A DNA stretch of 64,000 bases from Algoriphagus zhangzhouensis (GTDB lineage Bacteria > Bacteroidota > Bacteroidia > Cytophagales > Cyclobacteriaceae), in contig NZ_FRXN01000001.1 in assembly GCF_900148515.1 (NCBI RefSeq), positions 310,001 to 374,000 on the forward strand, written 5' to 3'. Each line of letters begins with the position of its first letter. The stretch's first letter is position 1. This document shows, one piece after another, positions 8,742 to 18,260 of this stretch. The notes beneath the pieces are model-generated. The model saw nothing but the letters and a program-made list of their open reading frames with translations. It made no database searches and was not told the DNA's origin. A program made the position numbers and the translations under genes.

Positions 8742-9659
8742 TTAAATAGGGTAGGTGTCGCCTTCCACGCTTAAGATACTTTCTGGGAAGACAGTTTGGG
8801 CCTCTTCCAAAAGAGGTTCCAAATTCCCATATCTGGAGGAAAAGTGTCCCAACAACAACTTTTTAGCACCTGATTGCATTGCTATGTCTGCTGCTTGCTT
8901 GGCTGTGCTATGAAAGGTAACAGCTGCCCGGGCATTATCTGCTTCCAAGAAGGTCGACTCATGATAGAGTAAATCTACATTTTGGAAATATTTGATGATT
9001 TCTGGATGGTATATTGTATCCGAACAATAAGCATAGGATCTTACAGGTGGAGCAGGATGACAATATTCCCTTACTGAGTAAAAATCTCCATCAGCACCCA
9101 CATAATCCACTCCCTTTCTCAATGAATGAATGGCTTCCAATGGAAGCTTTTGCTTTTGGAGTTTTTCCTTGATCAGGTTTCTATACCCTTGTTTTTCTCT
9201 AATCAGAAAACCAGTCGTCGGGAGCCTGTGAAGCAAAGGAAAGCTGAATACCTTAAAATTAGGATGATCTACCAGCTGAATCATGCCACTTGGATCAGTG
9301 GCAGTAAAATGAAGAGAATAAGATAATTCGGTGTGACTATGTCTGAAATGGGTGGTGATTATATCATCCAATCCAGGAGGACCATATAAAAAAAGGGGAC
9401 TTTTACGCCGGGACAGGTTATAGCTCGAAAGCAATCCAACCAGTCCCAGGTAATGGTCCCCATGTAAATGCGAAATGAAAATATGGGAGATTTTTGAAGT
9501 TTTGACCTTGAATCTGCGGAGTTGAATCTGCGTTCCTTCCCCACAGTCCAGAAGTACTAAATCCTGACCTATTCGGATCACCTGTGATGTATGATTTCTT
9601 CCATGCGCTGGAATGGAAGAGGTGTTTCCGAGTACGGTTACTTCAAAATCTCTAATCAA
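8742..9659 (-). CDS. rnz: Ribonuclease Z
   Basis: tRNA 3' processing endonuclease of the metallo-beta-lactamase fold, 305 residues, the usual bacterial length. The zinc motif SHLHGDH is at residues 63-69. Further ligands are seen in YCSDT and in LLGHFSSRY near the C-terminus, and the N-terminus FEVTVLGNTSSIP is typical. The start is a TTG at 9659 that overlaps the TGA stop of the upstream STAS gene (TTGA). No in-frame ATG occurs before the conserved N-terminal strand, so the TTG start and translational coupling are likely. Coupling to a STAS protein suggests co-expression but no obvious joint function. Confidence 0.93.
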   Translation of the reverse strand: MIRDFEVTVLGNTSSIPAHGRNHTSQVIRIGQDLVLLDCGEGTQIQLRRFKVKTSKISHIFISHLHGDHYLGLVGLLSSYNLSRRKSPLFLYGPPGLDDIITTHFRHSHTELSYSLHFTATDPSGMIQLVDHPNFKVFSFPLLHRLPTTGFLIREKQGYRNLIKEKLQKQKLPLEAIHSLRKGVDYVGADGDFYSVREYCHPAPPVRSYAYCSDTIYHPEIIKYFQNVDLLYHESTFLEADNARAAVTFHSTAKQAADIAMQSGAKKLLLGHFSSRYGNLEPLLEEAQTVFPESILSVEGDTYPI

Positions 9660-10036
9660 TCTTCCTCTTCTTCTTCAGCTCCGTTTTCGATTGCATGGAT
9701 GAAGATAGCTTCAGAAGCTTCTTCCAGAGAGTTGACCAAGTTGAGTTTTTTGTCCAACATGGAGATTTTCAACAATTTCATCACGTGATCCTGTACACCT
9801 GAAATCAAGAAGATTCCACCGTTTTTACCAAATTCACGATCTCCTACCAAAAGGGCACTCAATCCGCTTGAATCAACGTATTTTACTTCACTCATGTCCA
9901 AAACTAGGTTTTCATAACCTTCAGCGTGAACGGTTAACAATTCTGATTTCAAAACTGGAGCCAATAGAGAATCCAATTTATCCTCCAATGGAGTGAATAT
10001 TACGTATTGTTCTTTTTTATCGATACTGTATTTCAT
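9656..10036 (-). CDS. STAS-domain protein (anti-sigma factor antagonist type)
   Basis: 126-residue single-domain STAS protein of the SpoIIAA/RsbV type. Motif LDMSEVKYVDSSGLSALL (about residues 45-62) holds the serine that a partner kinase phosphorylates in this family. Such proteins release a sigma factor or other target by binding an anti-sigma kinase when unphosphorylated; no kinase or phosphatase gene is nearby. The C-terminus is strongly acidic (GAEEEEED), which is unusual for the family. Its stop overlaps the rnz start. It begins 16 bp after the purC stop, so purC-STAS-rnz is probably one transcript. Confidence 0.85.
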   Translation of the reverse strand: MKYSIDKKEQYVIFTPLEDKLDSLLAPVLKSELLTVHAEGYENLVLDMSEVKYVDSSGLSALLVGDREFGKNGGIFLISGVQDHVMKLLKISMLDKKLNLVNSLEEASEAIFIHAIENGAEEEEED

Positions 10037-10051
10037 AGTCTGTGTTGGTTT

Positions 10052-10993
10052 TTAGGAAAGGTAAGAAAGAACTGCCTGTTCGATTCTGCTTTCCAATTGG
10101 TCTGTTGCTGCTTTTTGGAATTTTTCTCCGGTGATCTTTTCGAAGAGCTCAATATAGCGATCTGAGATACTTTCTACAATTTCATCAGACATTTCAGGCA
10201 CTGTCTGTCCTTCTTTTCCTTGGAATCCATTGGCGATCAACCATTGTCTTACAAACTCTTTGGAGAGTTGTTTTTGTGGCAATCCTTGGGCCTGATTTTC
10301 TTCATAGCCATCTGCATAGAAATATCGGGAAGAGTCTGGAGTATGAATCTCATCAATTAGATAAATCTCGTCTCCAAACTTACCAAATTCATACTTGGTG
10401 TCCACCAATATCAATCCCATTTCTTGAGCCATTTCCTGTCCTCTTTGGAAAAGTGCTCTCGTATATTTTTCTAGAACCGCATAATCCTCAGGAGTGACAA
10501 TTCCTTTTGCAAGAATATCTTCTTTGGAAATATCTTCATCATGTGCGCCATCCATCGCTTTGGTAGTAGGAGTGATGATAGGAGTTGGGAAAGCGTCATT
10601 TTCTTTCATTCCCTCCGGCATAGGTACTCCACAAAGCAATCGTTTTCCAGTTTTGTATTCTCTGGCTGCATGTCCAGACATATAGCCTCTGATTACCATC
10701 TCAACTTTGAAAGGCTCGCATCTCTTTCCGATCGTTACGTTCGGATCAGGAGTAGCGCTCACCCAGTTTGGGACGATATCTGAAGTTGCTGCCAAAAACT
10801 TGGAAGCAATCTGATTCAAAACCTGTCCTTTGAAGGGGATCGGCCGTGGCAAAACCACATCGAAAGCCGATATTCTGTCAGAAGCGACTACAACCAGCTC
10901 TTTTTCAAAAATATATACATCTCGAACCTTTCCTTTGTAGAACCCCTGCTGACCAGGGAAAGAAAAGTGTGTTTCTTTGATCGCTTGACTCAT
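10052..10993 (-). CDS. purC: Phosphoribosylaminoimidazole-succinocarboxamide synthase
   Basis: SAICAR synthetase of de novo purine synthesis; it joins CAIR to aspartate using ATP. 313 residues, the longer yeast-like type rather than the roughly 240-residue E. coli type. Family signs are YKGKVRDVY (about residues 19-27), [12 protein letters not shown], the [15 protein letters not shown] region, [11 protein letters not shown] and [15 protein letters not shown]. The open frame runs back to a TTG at 11011, but the ATG at 10993 is preferred. A perfect -7 box (11016 to 11009) overlaps that TTG, so the transcript would start downstream of it. Confidence 0.95.
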   Translation of the reverse strand: MSQAIKETHFSFPGQQGFYKGKVRDVYIFEKELVVVASDRISAFDVVLPRPIPFKGQVLNQIASKFLAATSDIVPNWVSATPDPNVTIGKRCEPFKVEMVIRGYMSGHAAREYKTGKRLLCGVPMPEGMKENDAFPTPIITPTTKAMDGAHDEDISKEDILAKGIVTPEDYAVLEKYTRALFQRGQEMAQEMGLILVDTKYEFGKFGDEIYLIDEIHTPDSSRYFYADGYEENQAQGLPQKQLSKEFVRQWLIANGFQGKEGQTVPEMSDEIVESISDRYIELFEKITGEKFQKAATDQLESRIEQAVLSYLS

Positions 10994-11008
10994 GCTTTTG
11001 ATTTTTGG

Positions 11009-11016
11009 CAAAAATA
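11009..11016 (-). promoter_or_regulatory. -7 box of purC
   Basis: Minus-strand TATTTTTG matches TAnnTTTG exactly. It lies 15 bp before the purC ATG at 10993, so the leader would be about ten bases. This helps decide the purC start. Confidence 0.5.
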
Positions 11017-11051
11017 GAAAAAGCTTTTCCTTAATGCTTTTCTAAAATAGA

Positions 11052-12140
11052 TTATTTGTCGTTTAACTTTCCTTTCTCGTAAAATTCAGTCTTTATCAAC
11101 TTTTCCGACTCGTCATAAAACTCCCTTTTTCCATGGAGTTTCCCTGCTGAAAAGTTTCTGATTTCAGATAAGGTACCATCCTCACGATAGACCTTTACTT
11201 CACCCACAGCCTCCCCATCTTCATAATTGACCATCAAATTTACTTGTCCATTTCTGAAAAAGGTAGTCTCGGTCAATGGAAAATTACTTTTGGGAACAAA
11301 CTCCCGTTTGAAAGCGAGAGTTCCATCATTGTAATAAGTAAGGAGAGGGGTGATAGGAATTCCTTTTTTGTAGGTGATTTTGGATCGAATGCTTCCATCT
11401 TCGAAGTATTCCAATTGCTCTCCTTCTGCAAGTCCATTTTTATACAGACCTCTTCGTTGGGGTTTTTCTCCCTCGAAATTTGAAATATACTCTCCATCCA
11501 AGAGCCCTTTCTTGTATCCAATTGAGGATTGAAGAGATCCATTCGGGAAATAGGTAGTCTCAATTCCGTCTAACGTTCCTTTGGAAAAGGTTGCCGACCT
11601 TATTAATTGTCCGTCCTCAGCAAATTCTTCTTGCAGCCCTTCGTATTCACCGTCTTGGAATGCACCACGGAATTCAAGTTTTCCATTTTCATAATAGGAC
11701 TCACCGGGACCATTTGGTCTATCATTATGAAATTCAGTAATATCCTGTACTTGACCTGAAGGAAAATAAGTGGTGACTTTACCTTCAATTTTATTTTGGT
11801 CGAAATAAAGCTCTTGCTGAAGATTTCCTCCAGCGAAATAGCTTTTGCTCAAGCCTTGCCTTTCATTATTTAGAAAGTTGGTGATTCGTAGTGTGTCTCC
11901 AGTTTTGGGATCTAGATCTAAAAAGACTCCATTGCGCTGATCATTTTTCAAATGACCAATTTGAATCAAATTACCCTCTTCATCGAAACGTTTGATTTCA
12001 CCCTCAGCCAATCCATTTACTCGGAAATACAACTCTTTCATAAGAGTTTCTTCCTCATCATAATAAGTTCTGATGGTGTCTTGGGCATTTGAGAAAAATG
12101 CCGCTAGCATGAATGAAGCTAAAAGTAGGGTTTGTTTCAT
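11052..12140 (-). CDS. Secreted MORN/YwqK-type repeat protein
   Basis: 362 residues with a signal peptide (MKQTLLLASFMLAAFF, cleavage near SNAQ). The rest is a tandem array of about a dozen units of 20 to 24 residues with a core like YYENGKLEFRGAFQDGEYEG. These are the MORN-like repeats found in proteins annotated as YwqK-family antitoxins in Bacteroidota. The export signal argues against an antitoxin role here; a surface or periplasmic scaffold is more plausible, but the function is unknown. The gene stands between purC and a thiolase with no clear partner. Confidence 0.75.
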   Translation of the reverse strand: MKQTLLLASFMLAAFFSNAQDTIRTYYDEEETLMKELYFRVNGLAEGEIKRFDEEGNLIQIGHLKNDQRNGVFLDLDPKTGDTLRITNFLNNERQGLSKSYFAGGNLQQELYFDQNKIEGKVTTYFPSGQVQDITEFHNDRPNGPGESYYENGKLEFRGAFQDGEYEGLQEEFAEDGQLIRSATFSKGTLDGIETTYFPNGSLQSSIGYKKGLLDGEYISNFEGEKPQRRGLYKNGLAEGEQLEYFEDGSIRSKITYKKGIPITPLLTYYNDGTLAFKREFVPKSNFPLTETTFFRNGQVNLMVNYEDGEAVGEVKVYREDGTLSEIRNFSAGKLHGKREFYDESEKLIKTEFYEKGKLNDK

Positions 12141-12147
12141 AAAATGG

Positions 12148-12174
12148 ATCCGCGGTGGGTTTCACCGCAGATCA
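12148..12174. repeat. Inverted repeat between thiolase and YwqK-like gene
   Basis: GATCCGCGGTG and CACCGCAGATC form 11-base arms with one mismatch around a GGTTT loop. It lies 14 bp after the thiolase stop on the minus strand and 7 bp before the YwqK-like ATG. There is no clean T-run, so it may be a weak terminator, an RNA-stabilising hairpin or an operator. Confidence 0.5.
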
Positions 12175-12188
12175 AGATAATAGCTTTA

Positions 12189-13370
12189 TCAGACTTTTTC
12201 TATAACCATTGCAGAGGCTCCGCCACCTCCATTGCAGATTCCTGCTACTCCAATTGAGCCAGATTCCTGATGAAGTACTGAATTTAAGGTTGCAATGATT
12301 CGGGCTCCAGAGGCGCCTAGTGGGTGACCCAAAGAAACGGCTCCTCCATATACGTTTAATTTTTCTGGATCGAGATTCAGTTCCTTTTGATTTGCTAAAG
12401 CAACGGCTGAGAAGGCTTCATTTATTTCGTAGAAATCAACATCAGCAGCAGTGATTCCGGCATGTTTGATAGCTTTTGGAATGGCTAGGGCAGGAGCGGT
12501 TGTAAACCAAAGTGGATCAGTCGCTGCATCTGCAAATCCTCGGATTTTTGCTATCGGTTTCAGGCCTAATTCTTCCAATTTTTCTTTGCTTACTAAAACT
12601 AATGCGGAAGCACCGTCATTCATGGTAGATGCATTCGCTGCAGTAACGGTTCCTTCTTTATCGAAAACAGGACGAAGAGATGGGATTTTTTCAAACATTA
12701 CATTCTTGTATTCCTCATCTTCATCGATCACAATGGTTTCTCCCTTGCGACCTTTCATCTCAACAGGAACTACTTCCTCTTTGAAATTTCCCTTAGCCCA
12801 TGCGTCAGCAGAACGCTGATAGGATTGGATGGCATATGCATCTTGTTCCTCTCTGGAAATATTCATTTCCTTCGCAGTATTATCTGCACAGTTTCCCATT
12901 GGGAACTTATAATAAACTTCGAATAGTCCGTCTTTTACTAAGCCATCGACGAATTCAGCATTGCCGTATTTGTATCCAAATCTAGCTTTAGGGACATAAA
13001 AAGGAACATTGGACATGCTTTCCATTCCTCCAGCCACTACCACATCGTTGATGCCTAACATAATGGATTGAGCCGCGAACATGACAGCTTTCATACCAGA
13101 AGCACATACCTTGTTGACAGTTGTACAAGGAACTTGGTATCCGATTCCGGCTCCGATTGCAGCTTGTCTAGCTGGAGCTTGTCCAAGGTTTGCAGAAATA
13201 ACATTGCCCATGAAGACTTCTTGAACAGATTCGGCTTTCACACCGCCTTTGTTTAAGGCTCCTTTGATGGCTGTACTTCCTAATTCAACTGCTGTAAGCC
13301 CGGAGAGTTTACCTCCAAAGCTTCCGAGTGGTGTTCTGACAGCGGAAACGATATATACTTCTTTAATCAT
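12189..13370 (-). CDS. Acetyl-CoA C-acetyltransferase (thiolase)
   Basis: 393-residue thiolase, the exact usual length of the biosynthetic/acetoacetyl-CoA type. The acyl-accepting cysteine is C89 in NKVCASGMKA. NEAFSAVAL, the histidine in GHPLGASGARI and the second catalytic cysteine in CNGGGGASAMV are all present. It interconverts two acetyl-CoA with acetoacetyl-CoA, or cleaves 3-ketoacyl-CoA. No beta-oxidation or hydroxybutyryl-CoA gene is adjacent, so the pathway cannot be set from context. The start is the ATG at 13370. Confidence 0.92.
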   Translation of the reverse strand: MIKEVYIVSAVRTPLGSFGGKLSGLTAVELGSTAIKGALNKGGVKAESVQEVFMGNVISANLGQAPARQAAIGAGIGYQVPCTTVNKVCASGMKAVMFAAQSIMLGINDVVVAGGMESMSNVPFYVPKARFGYKYGNAEFVDGLVKDGLFEVYYKFPMGNCADNTAKEMNISREEQDAYAIQSYQRSADAWAKGNFKEEVVPVEMKGRKGETIVIDEDEEYKNVMFEKIPSLRPVFDKEGTVTAANASTMNDGASALVLVSKEKLEELGLKPIAKIRGFADAATDPLWFTTAPALAIPKAIKHAGITAADVDFYEINEAFSAVALANQKELNLDPEKLNVYGGAVSLGHPLGASGARIIATLNSVLHQESGSIGVAGICNGGGGASAMVIEKV

Positions 13371-13496
13371 GTGTATTTGGGTTTATTTTTACAATTGTAC
13401 AAAGCACTATGTCCAAAATACCATATACAAAGAGTTTTTTCTTAAATGAGAGGAAACCGATCTTGCTTCATCCGAACCTCCAACTTTCAACCGATT

Positions 13497-14105
13497 TTAC
13501 CAATCAGGAATCCCTCTTTTTGGTCTTTGTGTTGGCTTCTTTTTGTTTTGCTGAATGTACCTGAGCTCTGCAGCATTCATGCTTTCTAGAATCTGAGCAG
13601 CTTGTTCCGGTGTCAAATTCATGGCTTTCAATTTTTCCTTGAACTCTTCCATAGCCTTTTGTCTTTCGGCTAGGTTTGCATCCATCTGATCATTGGCATT
13701 TTCATCAGCAGGATCTTCACTTTTGTCCTGAGGATCTCCAGATTGGGATTCTTTGGCTTTATCCTCTTCAGTTTTTTCGCCTTGATCTTTGGAGTCTTGT
13801 TGCTCTCCCTCTTCACCTTGGCTTTGATTTTCCTGCTCCTGTTTTTGTTGCTCTTGATTTTCTTGGTTTTGCTGCTGTTGATTTTGGTTTTGCTCCTGTT
13901 CCTGCTCTTGCTCCAGTTTTTCCTTCAGAGCTTTTAGCTTATTATCCTGAGGATATTTGGTGAGGCCGTCGTTCACAGTCTTCAGCGCATCCTCTTTCTC
14001 AGTTTTGACGTAGGAGCGGGCCGCTCGGTTGAAATAATCCCCAGCGGATTGTGCCTGAACAGTCCAGGCAGCAAGCATCAATAAGAGGCTGAATAAGTAT
14101 TTCAT
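13497..14105 (-). CDS. Secreted TPR protein with Gln/Glu-rich linker (BatC-like)
   Basis: 202 residues: signal peptide (cleavage after VQAQ), one or two TPR-like helices at about residues 20-60, then a long low-complexity Gln/Glu/Asn/Lys segment (about 65-135). A short conserved-looking tail ends in RPKRGIPDW. It matches the small TPR proteins of Bacteroidota aerotolerance (Bat) operons. It starts one base after the stop of the upstream TPR gene, so it is the last gene of a three-gene operon. The low-complexity part produces spurious hydrophobic frames on the opposite strand. Confidence 0.7.
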   Translation of the reverse strand: MKYLFSLLLMLAAWTVQAQSAGDYFNRAARSYVKTEKEDALKTVNDGLTKYPQDNKLKALKEKLEQEQEQEQNQNQQQQNQENQEQQKQEQENQSQGEEGEQQDSKDQGEKTEEDKAKESQSGDPQDKSEDPADENANDQMDANLAERQKAMEEFKEKLKAMNLTPEQAAQILESMNAAELRYIQQNKKKPTQRPKRGIPDW

Positions 14106-14106
14106 G

Positions 14107-14751
14107 TTATTGTTTGTCTATTTCGGTGATCTCCTGGAGGCTTCCGATAAATTCTTGATAAGCAGCGACAGTTTCATCCTGCTGAAGGGCCTCCGACATT
14201 ACCTGTAACGCATCTTGGAACCTAAATTGTTCAACTAGTCTATCTGCTTCGGCCTTTTTACGCTTCGCAAATTCTGATGGTTCAGGCTTGTTTTGATCTT
14301 CATTTTGACGCTCCTGATCTCTTTGCATCCATCTGGCGAGCAGCTCGTAATTATGGCGTGCTACCTCATTGAATGGATCTTGAATAAGGGCAGATTTGAA
14401 TTTGCTTAAAGCAGCCTCATATTCTTTCTTGTTACCAAGAATAACTCCTCCCTGATTAAACCCAAAAGAAGACAATACCTTATTGGGAGCTATAGTGGCT
14501 TTATCAAAATAGCTTGCTGCCTCATCATCTTGCTTTGCATAATGATAGGATAGTCCCAAATCATAATCTAGTTCTGGACTTTGAACCTGGAATTGTTCTA
14601 CGATGGCTAAATGGTCCTTAATAGATTGCTCATATTCTCCCTTTGCATAGCTTTCAGCTGCCACATCAATAGCTGAATTCATTCTGGAATCTCGAGTCCA
14701 AGAAGCTGGGATCAATAGAAGTACGGATAGAATGACTTTGCTCCAGCTCAT
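14107..14751 (-). CDS. TPR protein of the Bat cluster
   Basis: 214 residues, with an N-terminal signal or anchor (MSWSKVILSVLLLIPASW) and TPR units from about residue 35 to 125 (YHYAKQDDEAASYFDKA, KEYEAALSKFKSALIQDP). A charged helical C-terminus follows. Its ATG overlaps the stop of the upstream VWA gene (TAATG), showing translational coupling. Bat TPR proteins are thought to assemble with the VWA proteins at the inner membrane. Whether this is the BatC or the BatE type cannot be told by eye. Confidence 0.7.
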   Translation of the reverse strand: MSWSKVILSVLLLIPASWTRDSRMNSAIDVAAESYAKGEYEQSIKDHLAIVEQFQVQSPELDYDLGLSYHYAKQDDEAASYFDKATIAPNKVLSSFGFNQGGVILGNKKEYEAALSKFKSALIQDPFNEVARHNYELLARWMQRDQERQNEDQNKPEPSEFAKRKKAEADRLVEQFRFQDALQVMSEALQQDETVAAYQEFIGSLQEITEIDKQ

Positions 14752-15716
14752 TACAATTTGATGGTTTTGATGGGTAAAATCATATCTAATAAAGATAAAA
14801 CCAATCCTGCTAAAAGAAAATAGAAGTACTTATTAGAGGAGGTTTCGATTTGGCGAGTTCCAACAGTTCCGCCTTCCAATCTTTCCAAAGCAGCAGTCAA
14901 ATCACCCAATTCCTGGGCTTCATTCGAAATCTCGAAATATTGCCCATTGGTTTCTGAAGCGATCTGCTGAAGTGGAGCTCTGTCCAAATAGGTTTCAGCT
15001 GGTTTTCCCGTGTCAGGATCAATGATGACCCCATTTCCTCTTGGGATAGTAGCTCCTTGATCCGTACCAATTCCAAGGGAAAATACTTTTACTCCCAAAT
15101 CATTAAGCTGAGAACCAATTTCTTCCAGATCATCACCGAAGTTTTCTCCATCAGAAATCAAAATGATTGATTTGGACTTGACTTCCTGGCTTTCTTCATT
15201 TTCAAATCTATCCAAAGCCATTCTCAAAGGTCCGTTCAAATCAGTTCCTGAATTGGGCACCAAACCGGTATTCAAGCCATCGATATATAATTGAAGAACA
15301 TTTTGATCAAAGGTCAAAGGACATTGCATATAGGCCTCAGAAGAGAAAATGATCAATCCTATTCTGTCAGAAGGAAAGCTTTTGATCAGGTTTTTCAATT
15401 CAAACTTTACACGCTGAAGTCTATTGGGCCCTATGTCCTGAGCATTCATGGACTGGGAAAGGTCCACGGCAATGAAAATGTCTTTTCCTTCTTCTTTGAT
15501 TTCCTTGGTAGAGGAGCCGATAGACGGTCCTGCGAAAGCAATCAGGAACAGAATGAAATACAGGGTTCTCAATACCATTTTGGTGAAAAGGCGTCTTTTT
15601 TGAACTTTCAGACGTCTATTGATCGACCAATAACGGTATAAATAAATGAGATAGAGGAGAATAAAAACTCCGCTGAGTAATGCTATTAACTTGTAATCAG
15701 GATAGGCCCAAATCAT
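14751..15716 (-). CDS. VWA-domain membrane protein (BatA/BatB type)
   Basis: 321 residues. Two membrane segments at the N-terminus (about 10-27 and 48-66) are followed by a von Willebrand A domain (about 80-275) and a C-terminal TM segment. The metal-ion-dependent adhesion site is complete: DLSQS, GTDLNGP and LISDGENFGDD. This is the inner-membrane Bat architecture. The usual neighbours moxR, DUF58, the second VWA gene and batD are absent, and the operon starts here. The divergent TonB receptor begins 144 bp away. Confidence 0.82.
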   Translation of the reverse strand: MIWAYPDYKLIALLSGVFILLYLIYLYRYWSINRRLKVQKRRLFTKMVLRTLYFILFLIAFAGPSIGSSTKEIKEEGKDIFIAVDLSQSMNAQDIGPNRLQRVKFELKNLIKSFPSDRIGLIIFSSEAYMQCPLTFDQNVLQLYIDGLNTGLVPNSGTDLNGPLRMALDRFENEESQEVKSKSIILISDGENFGDDLEEIGSQLNDLGVKVFSLGIGTDQGATIPRGNGVIIDPDTGKPAETYLDRAPLQQIASETNGQYFEISNEAQELGDLTAALERLEGGTVGTRQIETSSNKYFYFLLAGLVLSLLDMILPIKTIKL

Positions 15717-15860
15717 GGCTTGAAATTATAAAATAAAGCTTACTTTAAAAGAAAATTACCACCAACGGTCAAGCTGTAAAGAAAGCTTATTCAAAGAATT
15801 AACAAACATTAATTTTTAGATCACGTGTAGGCTATAAATTACAGGGTCTAATTTCAATCC

Positions 15861-18260
15861 ATGAGATTTTCTACCAAGGCATTTTTTGCTTTTCTATTTC
15901 TTTTCTCTTCGTTTTTGTTCCAAAACCTTTTTGCCCAAGAAAAGGGAGTTTTTAAGGGACTCGTCATTGATGTTGAAAACTCTTCACCACTTCCTGGAGC
16001 CAATGTTTATTGGGAAAAGAATCCACAATCAGGTGTTGTAACTCAAACTGATGGTACTTTTTCTATCGCAGTTTTAGATTTACCTGCCAGGCTGGTGATT
16101 TCCTTTATAGGGTATGAAACCTCCATTCGGGATATCACCCAAAAGGACCTGGATAAAGACTTGAAATTCTTTTTGAACCCTGAAGAAATGTCCCTTCAGG
16201 AGGTGATTATTCAGGAAAGAAGACCCGATGAAAATGTGAGAAATTTGGAAACTGGAAAAGCTCGGGTTCCTATAGAGACGATCAAAAATATTCCAGCCCT
16301 ATTCGGAGAAGTGGATTTGCTGCGAAGTCTTCAGCTTTTACCTGGGGTGCAAACTGCAGGAGAGGGAACGACTGGCTTATTTGTAAGGGGTGGATCGGCT
16401 GATCAAAATCTAGTTCAGATTGATGGCGCACCTGTTTATAACCCCTCTCACTTTTTTGGATTCTTCTCTGTTTTCAATCCAGATGCCCTGGATCAGGTAG
16501 AGATGTACAAAGGTAATATGCCAGCATCGTTTGGAGGTAGATTGTCTTCATTGATTGATGTATCGCTGAAGGAGGGAAATACGGATCAAATCCATGGAGA
16601 AGGAGGGATCGGGACTATTTCTTCCCGAGTTACTTTAGATGGCCCCTTGTTTTCAGACAAGTCCACTTTTGTGATCTCTGCACGAAGAACCTATGCTGAC
16701 GTTTTTCTCAAAGTTTTTGGTAATGAGGATATCCGCGACAATCAATTGAATTTTCATGATTTGAGTGGAAAGTTGTCCTTTAGACTTTCTGACAGAGATA
16801 AGATCACCATTTCAAGCTATCAAGGCAGGGACTTTTTGGGAGTCAATGATGAATTTGGATTGGGATGGAGTAATTGGGTGACAGCTGCCAAGTGGTCCAG
16901 AAATATTTCAGATCAGCTTTTCTTTGACTTGGATGCCTATCACTCCAATTACAATTACAAGATAGAAATCAACGATCCAGATAATGGATTTGAGTGGAAA
17001 AATAAACTTTCTGAATCGGGAATGAAGGCCCAATGGAATTTCTCTAAAAGCTCCAATTTGCAGACATATTGGGGTTTTCATAGTCAATTATATCGGTTTA
17101 CACCGATTGAGCTTTTACCCTTGGAGAATAGCGGTCTTGAAGCGATTACTACCAGTTCTAAAAATGGTTTGTTGAACAATGTTTTCGCTGGAGCTACGTA
17201 TCACTTTACTCCCAAACTGAGTACGGAAGTCGGCCTACGATGGGGTTTGTACAATCAGATGGGGGCAGGCACGGACTATATTTATGAAGGAGGAATTCCT
17301 ACACCAGAGGCTGAGGTGCTTGATTCTATTCAATACAGTAGATTCGAAAATATGCAGTTTTATCAGGGATTGGAGCCAAGAGTTGCTTTTCGTTACTTGA
17401 TCAATGAGGAATTGTCCATCAAAACAGCCTATAACCGCAACTACCAATATGTTCAAATTGCCTCCAACAGCTCTGCGGGACTTCCGATTGACAGATGGAT
17501 TTTGGCAGGGACATATGTTCCGCCTATCCGATCCGATCAGGTCTCAGTTGGTGTGTTTAAGAATTTTGATGAAAACCGTTGGGAGCTTTCCATAGAAACT
17601 TATTACAAAGACCTTCAAAATATCATTGATTTAAGGAATGGTGCCCAAGTTTTGTTTTCAGACAATGTAGAAACGGAAATCTTGACTGGAAAAGGCTGGG
17701 CCTATGGGGTTGAAGCTTTATTAAGGAAAAATGTGGGGAATACCACGGGTTGGCTAGCCTATACCTGGTCAAGAACCTGGAGACAAATTGAAGGGATTTC
17801 TGAGGGCGAAAAGTATAATCCTAGATACGATAGGCCTCATGATGTCACTTTGGTGCTGAATCATGAGTTTAATGCCAAATGGTCTGCTGGGGTGACTTTT
17901 GTTTATTCGACAGGTCAAGCGGTTTCTTTTCCAATAGGCACTTATCCAGTGGATAATCAAGAATTGCCCCTTTATTCCAAATATAGAAATCAAGATAGAT
18001 TCCCAGATTATCATCGGATGGATGCCTCGGTCACTTTAAAGAACCCAAATAAGGGTAGAAAGTGGAGAGGAAGCTGGAATTTCAGCGTCTACAATTTATA
18101 TGGACGAAAAAATCCATTCGCTTATGAGTTTAGAGAGATTTATAATGATGATTTCCGTTACGGTGCAGACGATGGACCAATCACATCTACCAAACAGGGG
18201 ATCGTCATGACTTATCTATTTACATTCCTCCCTTCAGTAACCTATAATTTCCAGTTTTGA
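15861..18260 (+). CDS. TonB-dependent outer membrane receptor
   Basis: 799 residues. Signal peptide to about 25 (cleavage after LFAQ), a carboxypeptidase-regulatory-like domain (about 30-110, GLVIDVENSSPLPGANVYW), a plug domain with LFVRGGSADQNLVQIDGAP, and a beta-barrel ending in the aromatic VTYNFQF. It would import a ligand across the outer membrane using TonB energy. The ligand is unknown. The next gene, for a DUF4249 lipoprotein, starts within the stop codon (TGATG), forming a receptor/lipoprotein pair that recurs in Cytophagales. Confidence 0.9.
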   Translation: MRFSTKAFFAFLFLFSSFLFQNLFAQEKGVFKGLVIDVENSSPLPGANVYWEKNPQSGVVTQTDGTFSIAVLDLPARLVISFIGYETSIRDITQKDLDKDLKFFLNPEEMSLQEVIIQERRPDENVRNLETGKARVPIETIKNIPALFGEVDLLRSLQLLPGVQTAGEGTTGLFVRGGSADQNLVQIDGAPVYNPSHFFGFFSVFNPDALDQVEMYKGNMPASFGGRLSSLIDVSLKEGNTDQIHGEGGIGTISSRVTLDGPLFSDKSTFVISARRTYADVFLKVFGNEDIRDNQLNFHDLSGKLSFRLSDRDKITISSYQGRDFLGVNDEFGLGWSNWVTAAKWSRNISDQLFFDLDAYHSNYNYKIEINDPDNGFEWKNKLSESGMKAQWNFSKSSNLQTYWGFHSQLYRFTPIELLPLENSGLEAITTSSKNGLLNNVFAGATYHFTPKLSTEVGLRWGLYNQMGAGTDYIYEGGIPTPEAEVLDSIQYSRFENMQFYQGLEPRVAFRYLINEELSIKTAYNRNYQYVQIASNSSAGLPIDRWILAGTYVPPIRSDQVSVGVFKNFDENRWELSIETYYKDLQNIIDLRNGAQVLFSDNVETEILTGKGWAYGVEALLRKNVGNTTGWLAYTWSRTWRQIEGISEGEKYNPRYDRPHDVTLVLNHEFNAKWSAGVTFVYSTGQAVSFPIGTYPVDNQELPLYSKYRNQDRFPDYHRMDASVTLKNPNKGRKWRGSWNFSVYNLYGRKNPFAYEFREIYNDDFRYGADDGPITSTKQGIVMTYLFTFLPSVTYNFQF

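Noticed and set aside
11052..12140. Antitoxin of a toxin-antitoxin pair (YwqK label)
   Set aside because: The protein has an export signal and no toxin gene is adjacent; the label only reflects the MORN-like repeats.
13676..13963. Hydrophobic, Leu/Phe-rich frames antisense to the Bat TPR gene
   Set aside because: They are the complement of the Gln/Glu-rich low-complexity segment and would not be real membrane proteins.
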